A DNA stretch of 36,890 nt from assembly GCA_947258655.1 (NCBI GenBank), contig CAMYJD010000025.1:1-36890 (forward strand), given 5' to 3'. Under the pieces are notes generated by a model. It made no database searches and was not told where the DNA came from. It saw only the letters and a program-made list of their open reading frames with translations. Position numbers and translations under genes: made by a program. This document shows, one piece after another, positions 18,431 to 26,748 of this stretch. Source of the DNA: an uncultured Gammaproteobacteria bacterium. GTDB taxonomy: Bacteria; Pseudomonadota; Gammaproteobacteria; JAADHQ01. Numbering within the stretch: the stretch's first letter is position 1; each line of letters starts with the position of its first letter.

Positions 18431-19864
18431 ATGCAATGGGAAGTAGTCATCGGTCTGGAAATACATGCCCAGCTTGCCACGACGAGCAAGATTTTTTCCG
18501 GGGCATCGACGGCCTATGGGGCCGAGCCCAATACCCAGGCCTGTGCCGTTGACCTCGGTTTGCCGGGTGTACTGCCGGTGCTGAACAAGGACGTTGTGCG
18601 CATGGCGGCCAGTTTTGGTCTGGCCATCGGCGCGAATGTTTCGCGGCGTTCGGTATTTGCACGCAAGAATTATTTTTATCCGGACCTGCCCAAGGGTTAT
18701 CAGATCTCGCAGTTCGAACTGCCGATCGTTGAACAAGGCAGCCTCGATATCGAACTGGAAGATGGGACTACGAAAACCATCGGTGTGACCCGCGCGCATC
18801 TGGAAGAAGATGCGGGCAAGTCCTTGCATGAGGATTTTCATGGCATGACCGGTGTCGACCTGAACCGAGCCGGTACACCACTGCTGGAAATTGTCTCCGA
18901 ACCGGATATGCGTTCGGCCAAAGAGGCCGTTGCCTATATGAAAAAAATCCATTCGCTGGTGACCTATCTGGGTATTTGTGATGGCAATATGCAGGAGGGT
19001 TCGTTTCGTTGCGATGCCAATGTATCGGTGCGACCTCAAGGGCAACAGGAATACGGTACGCGTGCCGAGTTGAAAAACATCAACTCGTTCCGCTTTGTTG
19101 AACGTGCTATCAACATAGAGATCGAACGTCAGATCGATGTTCTCGAAGGCGGTGGTGAAGTGGTCCAGGAAACCCGCCTTTACGACGCCGATAAAAATGA
19201 GACCCGATCCATGCGCAGCAAGGAAGAGGCCAATGATTATCGTTACTTTCCCGATCCCGACCTGTTACCGGTTGAATTGACCGAGGAATTTCTGCAGCAG
19301 GTCAGGGAGAGCCTGCCCGAGCTTCCACAACAGAAAAAGGCGCGTTTCATTGATGAATACGGCCTCAAGGCGGACGATGCCGAAGTGCTTACCGCGACAC
19401 GCGCACAGGCCGATTATTTCGAGGAACTGGTTGCTGCATGCACCGATACCCGCCTGGCGGCTAACTGGGTTGTCGGTACCCTGGCGGGTATGCTGAACAA
19501 GGAAAGCCTGGATATTACAGATAGCAAGGTCGGTGCCGCGCAGCTCGGCGGTCTGCTGAAAAGAATTATCGACAACACCATTTCAGGTAAAATCGCCAAG
19601 GAAGTGTTCGAGGCCATGTGGCAGGGCGAGGGCAGCGCCGATGATATTATCGATGCACGTGGTCTGAAGCAGATTACCGATAGCGGCGCGATAGAAAAGA
19701 TCATAGACGATATCATTGCAGCCAATCCCGAGCAGGTTGAACAGTTCAGGGCGGGCAAGGAGAAGGTGCTTGGCTTCTTTGTCGGTCAGGTCATGAAGGC
19801 CTCGGGCGGTAAGGCCAACCCGGGTCAGGTTAACCAGTTACTGAGACAAAAACTGGCGTCATAA
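18431..19864 (+). CDS. gatB: Asp-tRNA(Asn)/Glu-tRNA(Gln) amidotransferase subunit B
   Basis: 477 residues, usual length. The N-terminal GatB cradle domain begins [22 protein letters not shown]. It has [16 protein letters not shown] and [11 protein letters not shown] for transamidation with ATP, with [13 protein letters not shown] and [21 protein letters not shown] following. The C-terminal helical YqeY-like tail (about 330-477) binds the tRNA and ends [23 protein letters not shown]. It is unusually separated from gatA by 241 bases that contain repeats, so it may have its own promoter. An AACGAGG stretch at 18414-18420 serves as ribosome site. Confidence 0.97.
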   Translation: MQWEVVIGLEIHAQLATTSKIFSGASTAYGAEPNTQACAVDLGLPGVLPVLNKDVVRMAASFGLAIGANVSRRSVFARKNYFYPDLPKGYQISQFELPIVEQGSLDIELEDGTTKTIGVTRAHLEEDAGKSLHEDFHGMTGVDLNRAGTPLLEIVSEPDMRSAKEAVAYMKKIHSLVTYLGICDGNMQEGSFRCDANVSVRPQGQQEYGTRAELKNINSFRFVERAINIEIERQIDVLEGGGEVVQETRLYDADKNETRSMRSKEEANDYRYFPDPDLLPVELTEEFLQQVRESLPELPQQKKARFIDEYGLKADDAEVLTATRAQADYFEELVAACTDTRLAANWVVGTLAGMLNKESLDITDSKVGAAQLGGLLKRIIDNTISGKIAKEVFEAMWQGEGSADDIIDARGLKQITDSGAIEKIIDDIIAANPEQVEQFRAGKEKVLGFFVGQVMKASGGKANPGQVNQLLRQKLAS

Positions 19865-19904
19865 CTAAGGCGATGAATCCAGTATAGCAGGCAGGTACAG
19901 GCGC

Positions 19905-20789
19905 ATGAAAGAGAAAGACCAGCTCCATCGATTTATTTTTGAAAATGCACCTGTGCGTGGTGAAGTAGTGCAATTGCAGCAATCATGGCAAGCAATACTT
20001 GAGCGGCATGAGTATCCACCGATCGTGCGCGAAGTGCTGGGTGAGGCCATGGCAGCGACGGTACTCCTCAGTGCGACAATCAAATTCCTTGGTTCGATTA
20101 CGTTTCAGATTCAGGGGGATGGACCGGTTTCAATGCTGGTGGTCCAGGTCAAGACAGACAAGACTGTCAGGGCTATGGCCAGTTATGAGGATGAAGACCT
20201 GCAGGGCGGCCTGAAAAACCTGTTTGGGGATGCGCGCCTGGTGATTACGATCGAAATGGAAAATGCCGCTGAGCGCTATCAGGGCATTGTCGAGCTGGGT
20301 GACGAAGGTATAGCCGAGGCCATCCAAGAGTATTTCCGTCGCTCCGAGCAACTGGAGACACGTTTGTGGTTGTCGGCAGATGAACAAATGGCGGGAGGTT
20401 TTTTACTGCAACAGATGCCTGGAGATACAGCGGCTGATATTGAAGAGGATGATGACTGGAATCGTCTGGTATTGCTTGCGGACACGCTACAGAAGGAAGA
20501 ACTAATGAGCTTGTCTGCACGGGAAATTCTGCAGCGTCTGTATCATGAAGATGATGTACGTCTGTTTACACCCGACTTGGTCGAGTTTGCCTGTAGTTGT
20601 TCACGCGAGAAGATCGAAAAGACCTTGCTTGGATTGGGTTACAAGGAAGTGCAGGAAATCCTGACAGAGCAGGGCGCGGTCGGCGTCGATTGTAATTTCT
20701 GTAACCTTCACTATGAATTTGACCCGATCGACGTGGAGACCATATTCAGCGATGGACTGATGGTGCGGGCTCCGGACACCCGTCAATAA
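19905..20789 (+). CDS. hslO: Redox-regulated chaperone Hsp33
   Basis: 294 residues. Hsp33 is a holdase that unfolds and binds clients after oxidation. The N-terminal domain is followed by the linker and the C-terminal zinc switch, with all four cysteines visible as FACSCSREK (CxC) and VDCNFCNLHYEF (CxxC). It starts 40 bases after gatB and 19 bases before the next gene, so co-transcription with either is possible. The length is normal and no residue seems lost. Confidence 0.96.
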   Translation: MKEKDQLHRFIFENAPVRGEVVQLQQSWQAILERHEYPPIVREVLGEAMAATVLLSATIKFLGSITFQIQGDGPVSMLVVQVKTDKTVRAMASYEDEDLQGGLKNLFGDARLVITIEMENAAERYQGIVELGDEGIAEAIQEYFRRSEQLETRLWLSADEQMAGGFLLQQMPGDTAADIEEDDDWNRLVLLADTLQKEELMSLSAREILQRLYHEDDVRLFTPDLVEFACSCSREKIEKTLLGLGYKEVQEILTEQGAVGVDCNFCNLHYEFDPIDVETIFSDGLMVRAPDTRQ

Positions 20790-20808
20790 GTCGAATTATT
20801 GCCAGATA

Positions 20809-21441
20809 ATGTCCGTAACCAGAATCCTGCTTGCCTTGTTCGTATTCCCTGTTGTCATTGCCTGTCTACTGATTACAGGCTGTTCGACATCGCCACCGAA
20901 AGACATCAAAGATGGTTGCGCGATCTTTAATGAAAAAGATGACTGGTACAAGGAATCCTATGCCAGTTACAAGAAATGGGGTGTGCCGGTGCATGTGCAA
21001 CTGGCGATTATATACCAGGAGTCGCGTTTTGTAGATGATGCCAAGCCGCCGCGCGATACCTTGCTGTGGGTGATCCCGTGGTTCAGGAAATCCTCGGCCT
21101 ATGGCTATGCACAGGTCAAGGACAGTACCTGGGACTGGTATCGTAAATCGAGCGGAAATCGCTGGGCCGATCGCGATGATTATGATGATGCCGTCGATTT
21201 CATTGGCTGGTATGTCAATGTCAGCCATCAGAAGCTGGGAATCTCGAAATGGGATACCTACAATCAGTACCTGGCCTATCACGAAGGGCATGGCGGCTAT
21301 AAACGCAAGACCTGGCGCAAGAAACCGTGGCTGATTAAGGTCGCTCGCAAGGTCGATGCCCGTGCCAAGATTTATCGTGCCCAGCTCGCGCGTTGCGCCG
21401 ATCAGCTCGATAAGGGCGGCTGGAGTTTGTGGCCTTTTTAA
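20809..21441 (+). CDS. Small lipoprotein with lysozyme-like (SLT-type) transglycosylase domain
   Basis: 210 residues. A hydrophobic start (ILLALFVFPVVIACLLITGCS) with lipobox ITGC puts the acylated cysteine near residue 25. The mature part resembles a compact lytic transglycosylase. AIIYQESRFVDDA has the likely catalytic glutamate, SSAYGYAQVKDSTWDWY matches the GxxQ block, and YLAYHEGHGGYKR the C-terminal block. The substrate is presumably peptidoglycan, from the outer membrane. No strong ribosome site lies in the 19 bases after hslO, so translation may depend on coupling. No experimentally named homologue is recognised. Confidence 0.75.
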   Translation: MSVTRILLALFVFPVVIACLLITGCSTSPPKDIKDGCAIFNEKDDWYKESYASYKKWGVPVHVQLAIIYQESRFVDDAKPPRDTLLWVIPWFRKSSAYGYAQVKDSTWDWYRKSSGNRWADRDDYDDAVDFIGWYVNVSHQKLGISKWDTYNQYLAYHEGHGGYKRKTWRKKPWLIKVARKVDARAKIYRAQLARCADQLDKGGWSLWPF

Positions 21442-21444
21442 GGC

Positions 21445-21474
21445 AGTAGCGAGTGGCGAGTTGCTGGTAGCTAG
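21445..21474. repeat. 30-nt short dispersed repeat, copy 2
   Basis: AGTAGCGAGTGGCGAGTTGC and TGGTAGCTAG differ at four positions from the copy at 18191-18220. It starts three bases after the stop of the transglycosylase-like lipoprotein, between two convergent genes. Confidence 0.65.
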
Positions 21475-21489
21475 AGGGTGCCTGGATTG

Positions 21490-22044
21490 TTACTTTTTTG
21501 TTTGGTAGCAGGATTGTAAAACAGAGCGCAATTTTTCTAAACCGGTTTTTGTTGCCATTTTAATGTTGTTTTCCGGAATCGATTCCGGATCGTCGTAATT
21601 CAGCAGAGCTGCCTCGATACTGCGTTCGCGCAACAGGTGCAGCATCGGGTAGGGCGAGCGATTGGTGTAGTTGGCAGGATCTTCATCCATGCTATCGGCG
21701 AAGCGGTAGCGAGGATGGAAACTGGCGAGCTGGTATATGCCTCCGTAACCCTGTTCGATCAACAGGCGTTCCGCTATTGCGACGAGGTCGAGAAATTTAT
21801 CGAAATCAGTAAAGCCGTCAGCAAGGATTAGTAATGTGGTCTCGATCGTATTTGTCGCATCAAGGCGCCTGCATTCCTCGATTACATCAACAAGACAATC
21901 CTCGATGGTGCTTGAGCGGCTTACCTGGAAGTGGATGCTGTTGCGCTTCAGTTCGCGTGCCGCAAACGGGCAAAAGTTATAAGCGACAACAACGTTCTCT
22001 ATCCAGCAACGGGTCGCGGCGGTGATTTGCGCATCATCGGTCAT
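21490..22044 (-). CDS. DUF1415 family protein
   Basis: 184 residues. It matches the DUF1415 family by WIENVVVAYNFCPFA near the start, LLILADGFTDFDKFLDLVAIAERLL in the middle, and YQLASFHPRYRFADSMDEDPANYTNRSPYPMLHLLRE. The function is not known. Its ATG overlaps the stop of the Na/Pi cotransporter gene in an ATGA arrangement, so the two are translationally coupled and may act in one process. No signal peptide or membrane helix is present. Confidence 0.88.
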   Translation of the reverse strand: MTDDAQITAATRCWIENVVVAYNFCPFAARELKRNSIHFQVSRSSTIEDCLVDVIEECRRLDATNTIETTLLILADGFTDFDKFLDLVAIAERLLIEQGYGGIYQLASFHPRYRFADSMDEDPANYTNRSPYPMLHLLRERSIEAALLNYDDPESIPENNIKMATKTGLEKLRSVLQSCYQTKK

Positions 22045-23648
22045 GAATGATTGGTGCCACTGGCGATCAGGGCGCGGCTGTAATGATGCGTGATGCGGGC
22101 AATATGCCTGCTGACACGCTGGAGCCAGCGAACTGCCTCAAGATAGCGCGTGCCTTCAGGTGCATTTATGTCGCTATTGGCGATCTTGATCATAATGTTT
22201 TCCCTTAATTGCGCAACATGTTTATCCATCCATGTCTCTGTTTTCTTCGCCCGTTGCGAGGCCTTGACCCAATGCTGGTCCTTTATATCAGTGCTAATAT
22301 CCACGATCATCGAGTTGAGTTGTGCGCGTGCCTCGCCGAGGAAAGGCGTGACCCTGACCGTGTTGGCGCGGTCCTCCTCTTCTTCGCAGCGTTCAAGCAG
22401 CCTGCGCAGATGATCGAGTGTATGAATGATGCTAATCAGGCGCTCCCAGTCAGTACCCTCCCGGGTGCTGAGCTGGATACGGTCGGTATAAACCTGGGTC
22501 TTGTCCAGTGCCTGATGTAATTCATTCAGGTTGACCCGATATGCTGCGGACGTGTCGCCAAGGATGAAGCGGGAATGTGCCAGCAAAGCCAGCAGTTCCG
22601 AGCTGATGCTTGTTTGTACTACATTCAATGCCAGATCGGGCTGTGCGTACAGGGACTTGTCGAGTTTCTGTGTATAGACCAGCGGTTTTTCGGGGACAAG
22701 CCTTTCCATAAAATACGCAATACGATTAAAGAAGGGCAGTATTATAATAACGCCAAGCGTGTTATAGATCGTATGGAAGCTGATCAGGGCGACCCCGGAG
22801 TGATCTATGGACGCATCCGGAAACAGGTTCTTTAGTAGAAGAATATACGGCGTCATCACCAACAGTGCGCCCACACCGGCGAACAGATTATACGCGACAT
22901 GTGAGTAGCCCGTACGTTTTGCATTGACGGTACCACCGATGGTGGCCAGCACAGCCGTTACTGTCGTGCCAATGTCCATGCCGATAATCAGCGCGATACC
23001 CTGATCCAGGTTGATTGCACCCGCATATAATGCAGCGACCGACGCAGCAACTCCTGCGCTGGATGATTGCGTGATCAACGTGGTGACGATGCCAATCGCA
23101 ACCAGCAGCAAACGCCCGCCGAGACTGTCGGCCGGCAGGTCTTCAGGGCTGATAATATTTTCCAGGCCGCTCATACCCTGCTGCATCATCGTGATGCCGA
23201 CAAAGATAAGGCCGAAGCCGGCGATTGCATAGCCGCTGGCAGCCAGTCGGCCACTGCCAAACAGGCGTAACACAGCACCTGCAAAGACCAGTGGCAGAAC
23301 TATCGAGCCCAGTTTCAGTTTGAAGCCCAGCATAACAACAAACCATCCCGTTATCGTTGTACCGATATTGGCGCCAAGGATAATTCCGAGGGCTTCCTGG
23401 AATGTGATAATGGCTACGCCAACGAAGCCGACTGCGGCCACGGTAGTCGCACTGGAAGACTGCAGCATTGCAGTGCTGAGCGCGCCGGTCATGACTCCTG
23501 ACACCGGGCTGCGGGTAAAGCGCATCAATGCGGCGCGAATCGAATCGCCCGCCAGTTCCTTGAGGCCATCGGTCATAATAATCATGCCGATCAGGAACAG
23601 TCCAAGTCCGCCTGCGGTCTCGATGATGATGTTCAGGTTTTCGATAAT
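22041..23648 (-). CDS. Na/Pi cotransporter family protein with C-terminal PhoU-like domain
   Basis: NptA/YjbB-type transporter. The paired QSSSATT (in TAMLQSSSATTVAAVGF) and QSSSA (in ITQSSSAGVAASVAAL) repeats with GANIGTT and GMDIGTT define the family. A PhoU-like helical region follows from about residue 330. The first in-frame ATG (23585) cuts into the first conserved block. The open frame continues upstream with ETAGGLGLFLIGM, which belongs to the family, but has no ATG, GTG or TTG. AAGGA (23660-23656) lies seven bases before an ATT at 23648, which I take as the likely start (535 residues). It probably imports or exports phosphate. A sequencing error is the alternative. Confidence 0.82.
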   Translation of the reverse strand: MIENLNIIIETAGGLGLFLIGMIIMTDGLKELAGDSIRAALMRFTRSPVSGVMTGALSTAMLQSSSATTVAAVGFVGVAIITFQEALGIILGANIGTTITGWFVVMLGFKLKLGSIVLPLVFAGAVLRLFGSGRLAASGYAIAGFGLIFVGITMMQQGMSGLENIISPEDLPADSLGGRLLLVAIGIVTTLITQSSSAGVAASVAALYAGAINLDQGIALIIGMDIGTTVTAVLATIGGTVNAKRTGYSHVAYNLFAGVGALLVMTPYILLLKNLFPDASIDHSGVALISFHTIYNTLGVIIILPFFNRIAYFMERLVPEKPLVYTQKLDKSLYAQPDLALNVVQTSISSELLALLAHSRFILGDTSAAYRVNLNELHQALDKTQVYTDRIQLSTREGTDWERLISIIHTLDHLRRLLERCEEEEDRANTVRVTPFLGEARAQLNSMIVDISTDIKDQHWVKASQRAKKTETWMDKHVAQLRENIMIKIANSDINAPEGTRYLEAVRWLQRVSRHIARITHHYSRALIASGTNHS

Positions 23649-23812
23649 ACTTGATTCCTTGAGTATAAGCCTAAAACCAATATAACGCCGCGCATCGACG
23701 AGGTCAAAAGAGCGGGCCTGTTATAGTAATGGTCTCAGCTGTTTGTTTTCATTCGTCTGCTATATCCATTAGAATAGCTGTCACCGTTCATATCGCATAA
23801 ATCAGATATACC

Positions 23813-24448
23813 ATGAAAAAGAAATTACTCGTCATCGTCATGCTTGTGGGTATAGTGATATCCATACCATTCTGGTCAAGCCAGTCCGACAGACCTGCTG
23901 GTGCATATCCGTGGCAGATCGATGTACATGCGGATGGTTTGTCCACTGTTTTTGGGCTGACTCTCGGTCGTACGACAATGGCCCAGGCACGAAGCGAGCT
24001 GGGTGAGGGTATGAAGCTGGCGTTGTTCAGTAGCGATAATGGTGATGATAGTGTAGAGATGTATTATTCGCATTTTAGCGCAGGACGCCTGTCAGGCCGG
24101 CTGGTTATTGTCGCCGATCTTGCTGCTGACACCATCGCCACGATGCGGCAACGGGCTGTGCGCTCGGGTGGTGTGCACAGTTTTCGTCTGCACAGGGATG
24201 ACCTGCCCGTGGTATTCCAGGCACCGGTGAAAACACTCACCTTTATCCCGGTCGTTGATCTTGACAGGGACATCGTTATCCAGCGCTTCGGTGAGCCGCA
24301 GGAGATTGTCAGCAGCAATGACAAGCTCAGTCATTATCTCTATCCGCAACAAGGTCTGGATTTGATCCTGGATAGTGATGGTAAAGAGGTCCTGCAATAT
24401 ATTGCACCGCGTGACTTTGCACAATTACGTGATCCGTTACGGCACTGA
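23813..24448 (+). CDS. Membrane-anchored protein of unknown function
   Basis: 211 residues. One N-terminal hydrophobic helix (LLVIVMLVGIVISIPFW) suggests an anchor or uncleaved signal, with the rest in the periplasm. Two similar halves can be seen. VFGLTLGRTTMAQARSELGEG and, later, VIQRFGEPQEIVSSNDKLSHYLYPQQGLDL both look like SmpA/BamE-like strand-turn elements with G-x-T/E patterns. I do not recognise a named family. It stands alone, divergent from the transporter gene. Confidence 0.7.
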   Translation: MKKKLLVIVMLVGIVISIPFWSSQSDRPAGAYPWQIDVHADGLSTVFGLTLGRTTMAQARSELGEGMKLALFSSDNGDDSVEMYYSHFSAGRLSGRLVIVADLAADTIATMRQRAVRSGGVHSFRLHRDDLPVVFQAPVKTLTFIPVVDLDRDIVIQRFGEPQEIVSSNDKLSHYLYPQQGLDLILDSDGKEVLQYIAPRDFAQLRDPLRH

Positions 24449-24609
24449 ACAGGTCGATCTATGAGTATTTGCATCACGGTTTTGTTGCATTAGCGTCGTC
24501 CGTTTGCCCGTAATTAGAACGCTCCTTTCATTCGACCGCAGATGCATGCCGCGGCCGACAGCATTAAGCCTTACGGCCCTTCCATGTGAGAATTATTGGC
24601 AGCGCTGTC

Positions 24610-24638
24610 TTGACATATGTGACTGCCACTACTATTGT
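24610..24638 (+). promoter_or_regulatory. Promoter of the arsR-type/SRPBCC operon
   Basis: TTGACA at 24610-24615 is a perfect -35 box. It is followed after exactly 17 bases by TATTGT (24633-24638), four of six matches to -10. The -10 lies in the left arm of the 38-bp palindrome. The predicted transcript start is near 24645-24646, at the ATG. Confidence 0.65.
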
Positions 24639-24664
24639 TAACCATATGGTTAACAATAGTAGTG
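24627..24664. promoter_or_regulatory. Perfect 38-bp palindrome, likely autoregulatory operator
   Basis: The arms CACTACTATTGTTAACCAT (24627-24645) and ATGGTTAACAATAGTAGTG (24646-24664) are exact reverse complements with no loop. The centre is CCATATGG. The operator covers the -10 box, the expected transcript start and the first six codons of the repressor gene. Binding of the ArsR-family product here would block both initiation and elongation. Confidence 0.8.
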
Positions 24665-24987
24665 AACATCTAGATATCTTGTTTCATGCCCTGGCCGATG
24701 CCACGCGGCGGGGTATTTTGTCACGCCTGGCCAATGGGGTCATGTCAGTGAAGGAACTGGCTGAGCCCTTTGATATGTCAGCACCTGCTATCACCAAGCA
24801 TCTGAAAGTACTGGAAAAAGCGGGACTATTGAAAAGAGCGGTGGAGGGTCGGGTGCACCGCTGTTATCTGGTTCCCGAGGCTATTAACGATGCTGCCCGG
24901 TGGATTGAGTATTATCAGGAGTTCTGGAATAACAAACTGGATTCACTGGATCAGTACCTTAAGAATCAACCAACAAGGAGAGACTAA
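24646..24987 (+). CDS. ArsR-family helix-turn-helix repressor
   Basis: 113 residues from the ATG at 24646. The frame runs upstream to 24586, but that start would lie before the promoter, so the palindrome-centre ATG is preferred. The winged helix is typical: ILFHALADATRRGILSRLANG, VKELAEPFDMSAPAITKHLKVLEKAGLLKR and the wing VEGRVHRCYLVPEA. No metal-binding ELCVCDL-like cysteines are present, so it is not a classical arsenic sensor. It belongs to the subgroup paired with SRPBCC proteins. The signal is unknown. Its stop overlaps the next ATG (TAATG). Confidence 0.92.
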   Translation: MVNNSSEHLDILFHALADATRRGILSRLANGVMSVKELAEPFDMSAPAITKHLKVLEKAGLLKRAVEGRVHRCYLVPEAINDAARWIEYYQEFWNNKLDSLDQYLKNQPTRRD

Positions 24988-25457
24988 TGAATAATTGTGC
25001 GATTAAAGATGATTTCGCCACGCTGACCATCAGTCGGGTTTTTGCTGCCGATATCGAAACCGTATTCAAGGCATGGACGGACCCGGCGATGGTAGCAAGA
25101 TGGTTTGGGCCAGAAGGTGTGGAGACCAGTAGTACAAAAATTGATCTGCAAAAAGGCGGCAAATACGAGTTTATTTTACAGACTCCGGATGGAGAGGTCA
25201 GGCATTATGGTGAATATGTACTGATAGAGCCACCGGAAAAACTGGTGTTTACGTGGGTGCTGGATGTTGACAATCAGGCTTGTACCGGTAGTACCAGTCA
25301 GTTAACGGATACATTGGTAAGCGTTGATTTCAGAAGGGTTGGGGATTCGACTGAAATTGTCCTGACACATGAGCAATTACCTGACAGGAAGGCCTGTGAG
25401 GGACACCAGTTTGGCTGGACGGGCTGCTTTGATTCACTGTCTAAACTGTTGGTGTGA
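24987..25457 (+). CDS. SRPBCC / AHSA1-family protein
   Basis: 156 residues with the START-like fold of the Aha1 C-terminal family: LTISRVFAADIETVFKAWTDPAMVARWFGPEG at the start, the YGEYVLIEPPEKLVFTW strand pair, VSVDFR and a C-terminal helix with GWTGCFDSLSKLL. Such proteins bind hydrophobic small ligands; the substrate is unknown. An AAGGAGAG ribosome site precedes the ATG, and the overlap with the arsR-type gene means one operon under that repressor. Confidence 0.92.
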   Translation: MNNCAIKDDFATLTISRVFAADIETVFKAWTDPAMVARWFGPEGVETSSTKIDLQKGGKYEFILQTPDGEVRHYGEYVLIEPPEKLVFTWVLDVDNQACTGSTSQLTDTLVSVDFRRVGDSTEIVLTHEQLPDRKACEGHQFGWTGCFDSLSKLLV

Positions 25458-25515
25458 ACTTTAGTCACCTGCCCTGTGGATGACATTCAGCGTTGCATGA
25501 GTACGCCATGATACG

Positions 25516-25540
25516 CCGAGTTTTGTCTCGGTCTTTCGTT
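25516..25540 (+). terminator. Possible intrinsic terminator after the SRPBCC gene
   Basis: CCGAG, loop TTTTGT and CTCGG (25516-25531) form a short stem followed by TCTTTCGTT. It is located 58 bases after the stop. The stem is short, so the call is modest. Confidence 0.45.
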
Positions 25541-25543
25541 AAG

Positions 25544-25577
25544 ACATGATTGCCTGATATGTAGCAGGCAATCATGT
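25544..25577. terminator. Long perfect hairpin between convergent genes
   Basis: ACATGATTGCCTG and CAGGCAATCATGT pair over 13 bases around an eight-base loop. It lies between the SRPBCC gene (plus strand) and the DsrE-like gene (minus strand), the usual place for a two-way terminator, though T tracts are weak on both sides. Confidence 0.55.
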
Positions 25578-25582
25578 TCACA

Positions 25583-25921
25583 TTAAAGCGTGATCACCTG
25601 GTCCGGCATATTGCCGGCCAGCGCGCCATACAGGTTAGGGAAACAGCCAATTGTCGCGCCATCGACCAGCTTGCCATCAATTTCCCGTTCATAGCAACAC
25701 TGGTCACAACCCATCAGTAGCATGCCTTTTTCCTTCGCAACTTTTGCCAGACGTTCGCCGAGTGGGTCGCCCTTGACCAGTACATAATTATTATCCTCAA
25801 AGAAAAACATTCCGACGACTTCAACGCCATGCGCATCTTCTTCGAGTTGAGGAAGGATCATTTTTCCCAGCTTGTATGAAACGGTGTGACCTTGGCTTGA
25901 AAAGATATAGGCTACTTTCAT
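25583..25921 (-). CDS. DsrE-like small protein with a cysteine cluster
   Basis: 112 residues with the DsrE/F fold pattern: VAYIFSSQGHTVSYKLGKMILPQLEEDAHG, VVGMFFFEDNNYVLVKG, then LGERLAKVAKEKGMLLMGCDQCCYERE and a C-terminal GATIGCFPNLYGALAG. DsrE relatives carry or sense sulfur on a cysteine; here GCDQCC and GCF offer four candidates. An AAGGAA ribosome site precedes the start. The partner and substrate cannot be told from the neighbourhood. The upstream bcp is on the same strand 72 bases away. Confidence 0.8.
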   Translation of the reverse strand: MKVAYIFSSQGHTVSYKLGKMILPQLEEDAHGVEVVGMFFFEDNNYVLVKGDPLGERLAKVAKEKGMLLMGCDQCCYEREIDGKLVDGATIGCFPNLYGALAGNMPDQVITL

Positions 25922-25993
25922 TTATTGATTCCTTTATTGTTGTTGGTAAAGATTGAGCTGTTGACATTAATGCCTGTTGTTCGAAAATAAGGC

Positions 25994-26458
25994 CTATAAC
26001 TGTCTGACCAGGTTCAGGACATCCTGTGCATGGCCGTCAGCGCCAACACCATAGGCCGCCATTTCCAGCATACCCTGTTTGTTGATGACGAAGGTCGATC
26101 TGACGATGCCCATTTTCTTGACGCCTTTTTTTTCCTTTTCCTGCCATACACCGTAGCGCTCGCAGATCTCGCCAGAGGTGTCGGCGAGTAAATCGAGCTT
26201 GAGGCCGTATTTATCGATAAAGGCCCTGTGACTGTCGCAGGGATCCTTGCTGACGCCGATCACGACGGTGTCACTGGCGGAAAATTCGCTCGCCAGTTCG
26301 GTGAACTGGTTGGCCTCGATCGTACAGCCGGGGGTGTCGTCCTTGGGATAAAAATACAGCACGACATTTTTTGCACCGGCATAATCGGCGAGGGACAAGG
26401 TTTGCTTGTCCTGGTTCATAGCAGTGAAAGTGGGTGCGCTCTGTTTTTCCTGTAACAT
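25994..26458 (-). CDS. bcp: Thioredoxin-dependent peroxiredoxin (Bcp/PrxQ)
   Basis: 154 residues. It reduces hydrogen peroxide and organic peroxides. YPKDDTPGCTIEANQF holds the peroxidatic cysteine and its threonine. The resolving cysteine found five residues later in many PrxQ enzymes is replaced by asparagine. Other cysteines are in SKDPCDSH and EICERYG, so a different resolving residue or a 1-Cys mechanism is possible. The ribosome site is GAGGAA. It is on the same strand as the DsrE-like gene and may share its transcript. Confidence 0.94.
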   Translation of the reverse strand: MLQEKQSAPTFTAMNQDKQTLSLADYAGAKNVVLYFYPKDDTPGCTIEANQFTELASEFSASDTVVIGVSKDPCDSHRAFIDKYGLKLDLLADTSGEICERYGVWQEKEKKGVKKMGIVRSTFVINKQGMLEMAAYGVGADGHAQDVLNLVRQL

Positions 26459-26748
26459 GTATTTCCTCTAGCATGTAATGGTTAATGTTGGATAAATTAA
26501 TGATTACAGTTTAACAGTTTTGTGGGAATGTGCATTTTTTACAACGCATGACCGCACTTCGCGTTGACACTGTAAAAGCATGTCTATGCATGGACTGTGA
26601 TTGTTTGAATACAGGTAATTGTATTAATTATAATATCCATGTCATCTGTGAGTTAGATTTTACCCGGGACTTATAAGATATGTGGACTCGTCGAAACTCA
26701 TGCACTTTACAAGTTATATTTCACCACCTGATGATTGAATATAAAACT

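Noticed and set aside
18104-19045. 313-codon minus-strand frame across the gatA-gatB gap
   Set aside because: It is antisense to gatA and gatB and includes a translated REP hairpin (PHPNPLPEGEG), a known source of false genes.
24586-24645. 20-residue extension of the ArsR-family protein
   Set aside because: It would start upstream of the TTGACA/TATTGT promoter, and its residues do not fit the family.
26459-26748. Possible small RNA or terminator in the gap between bcp and the ParA gene
   Set aside because: AT-rich sequence with no stable hairpin, T tract or convincing promoter.
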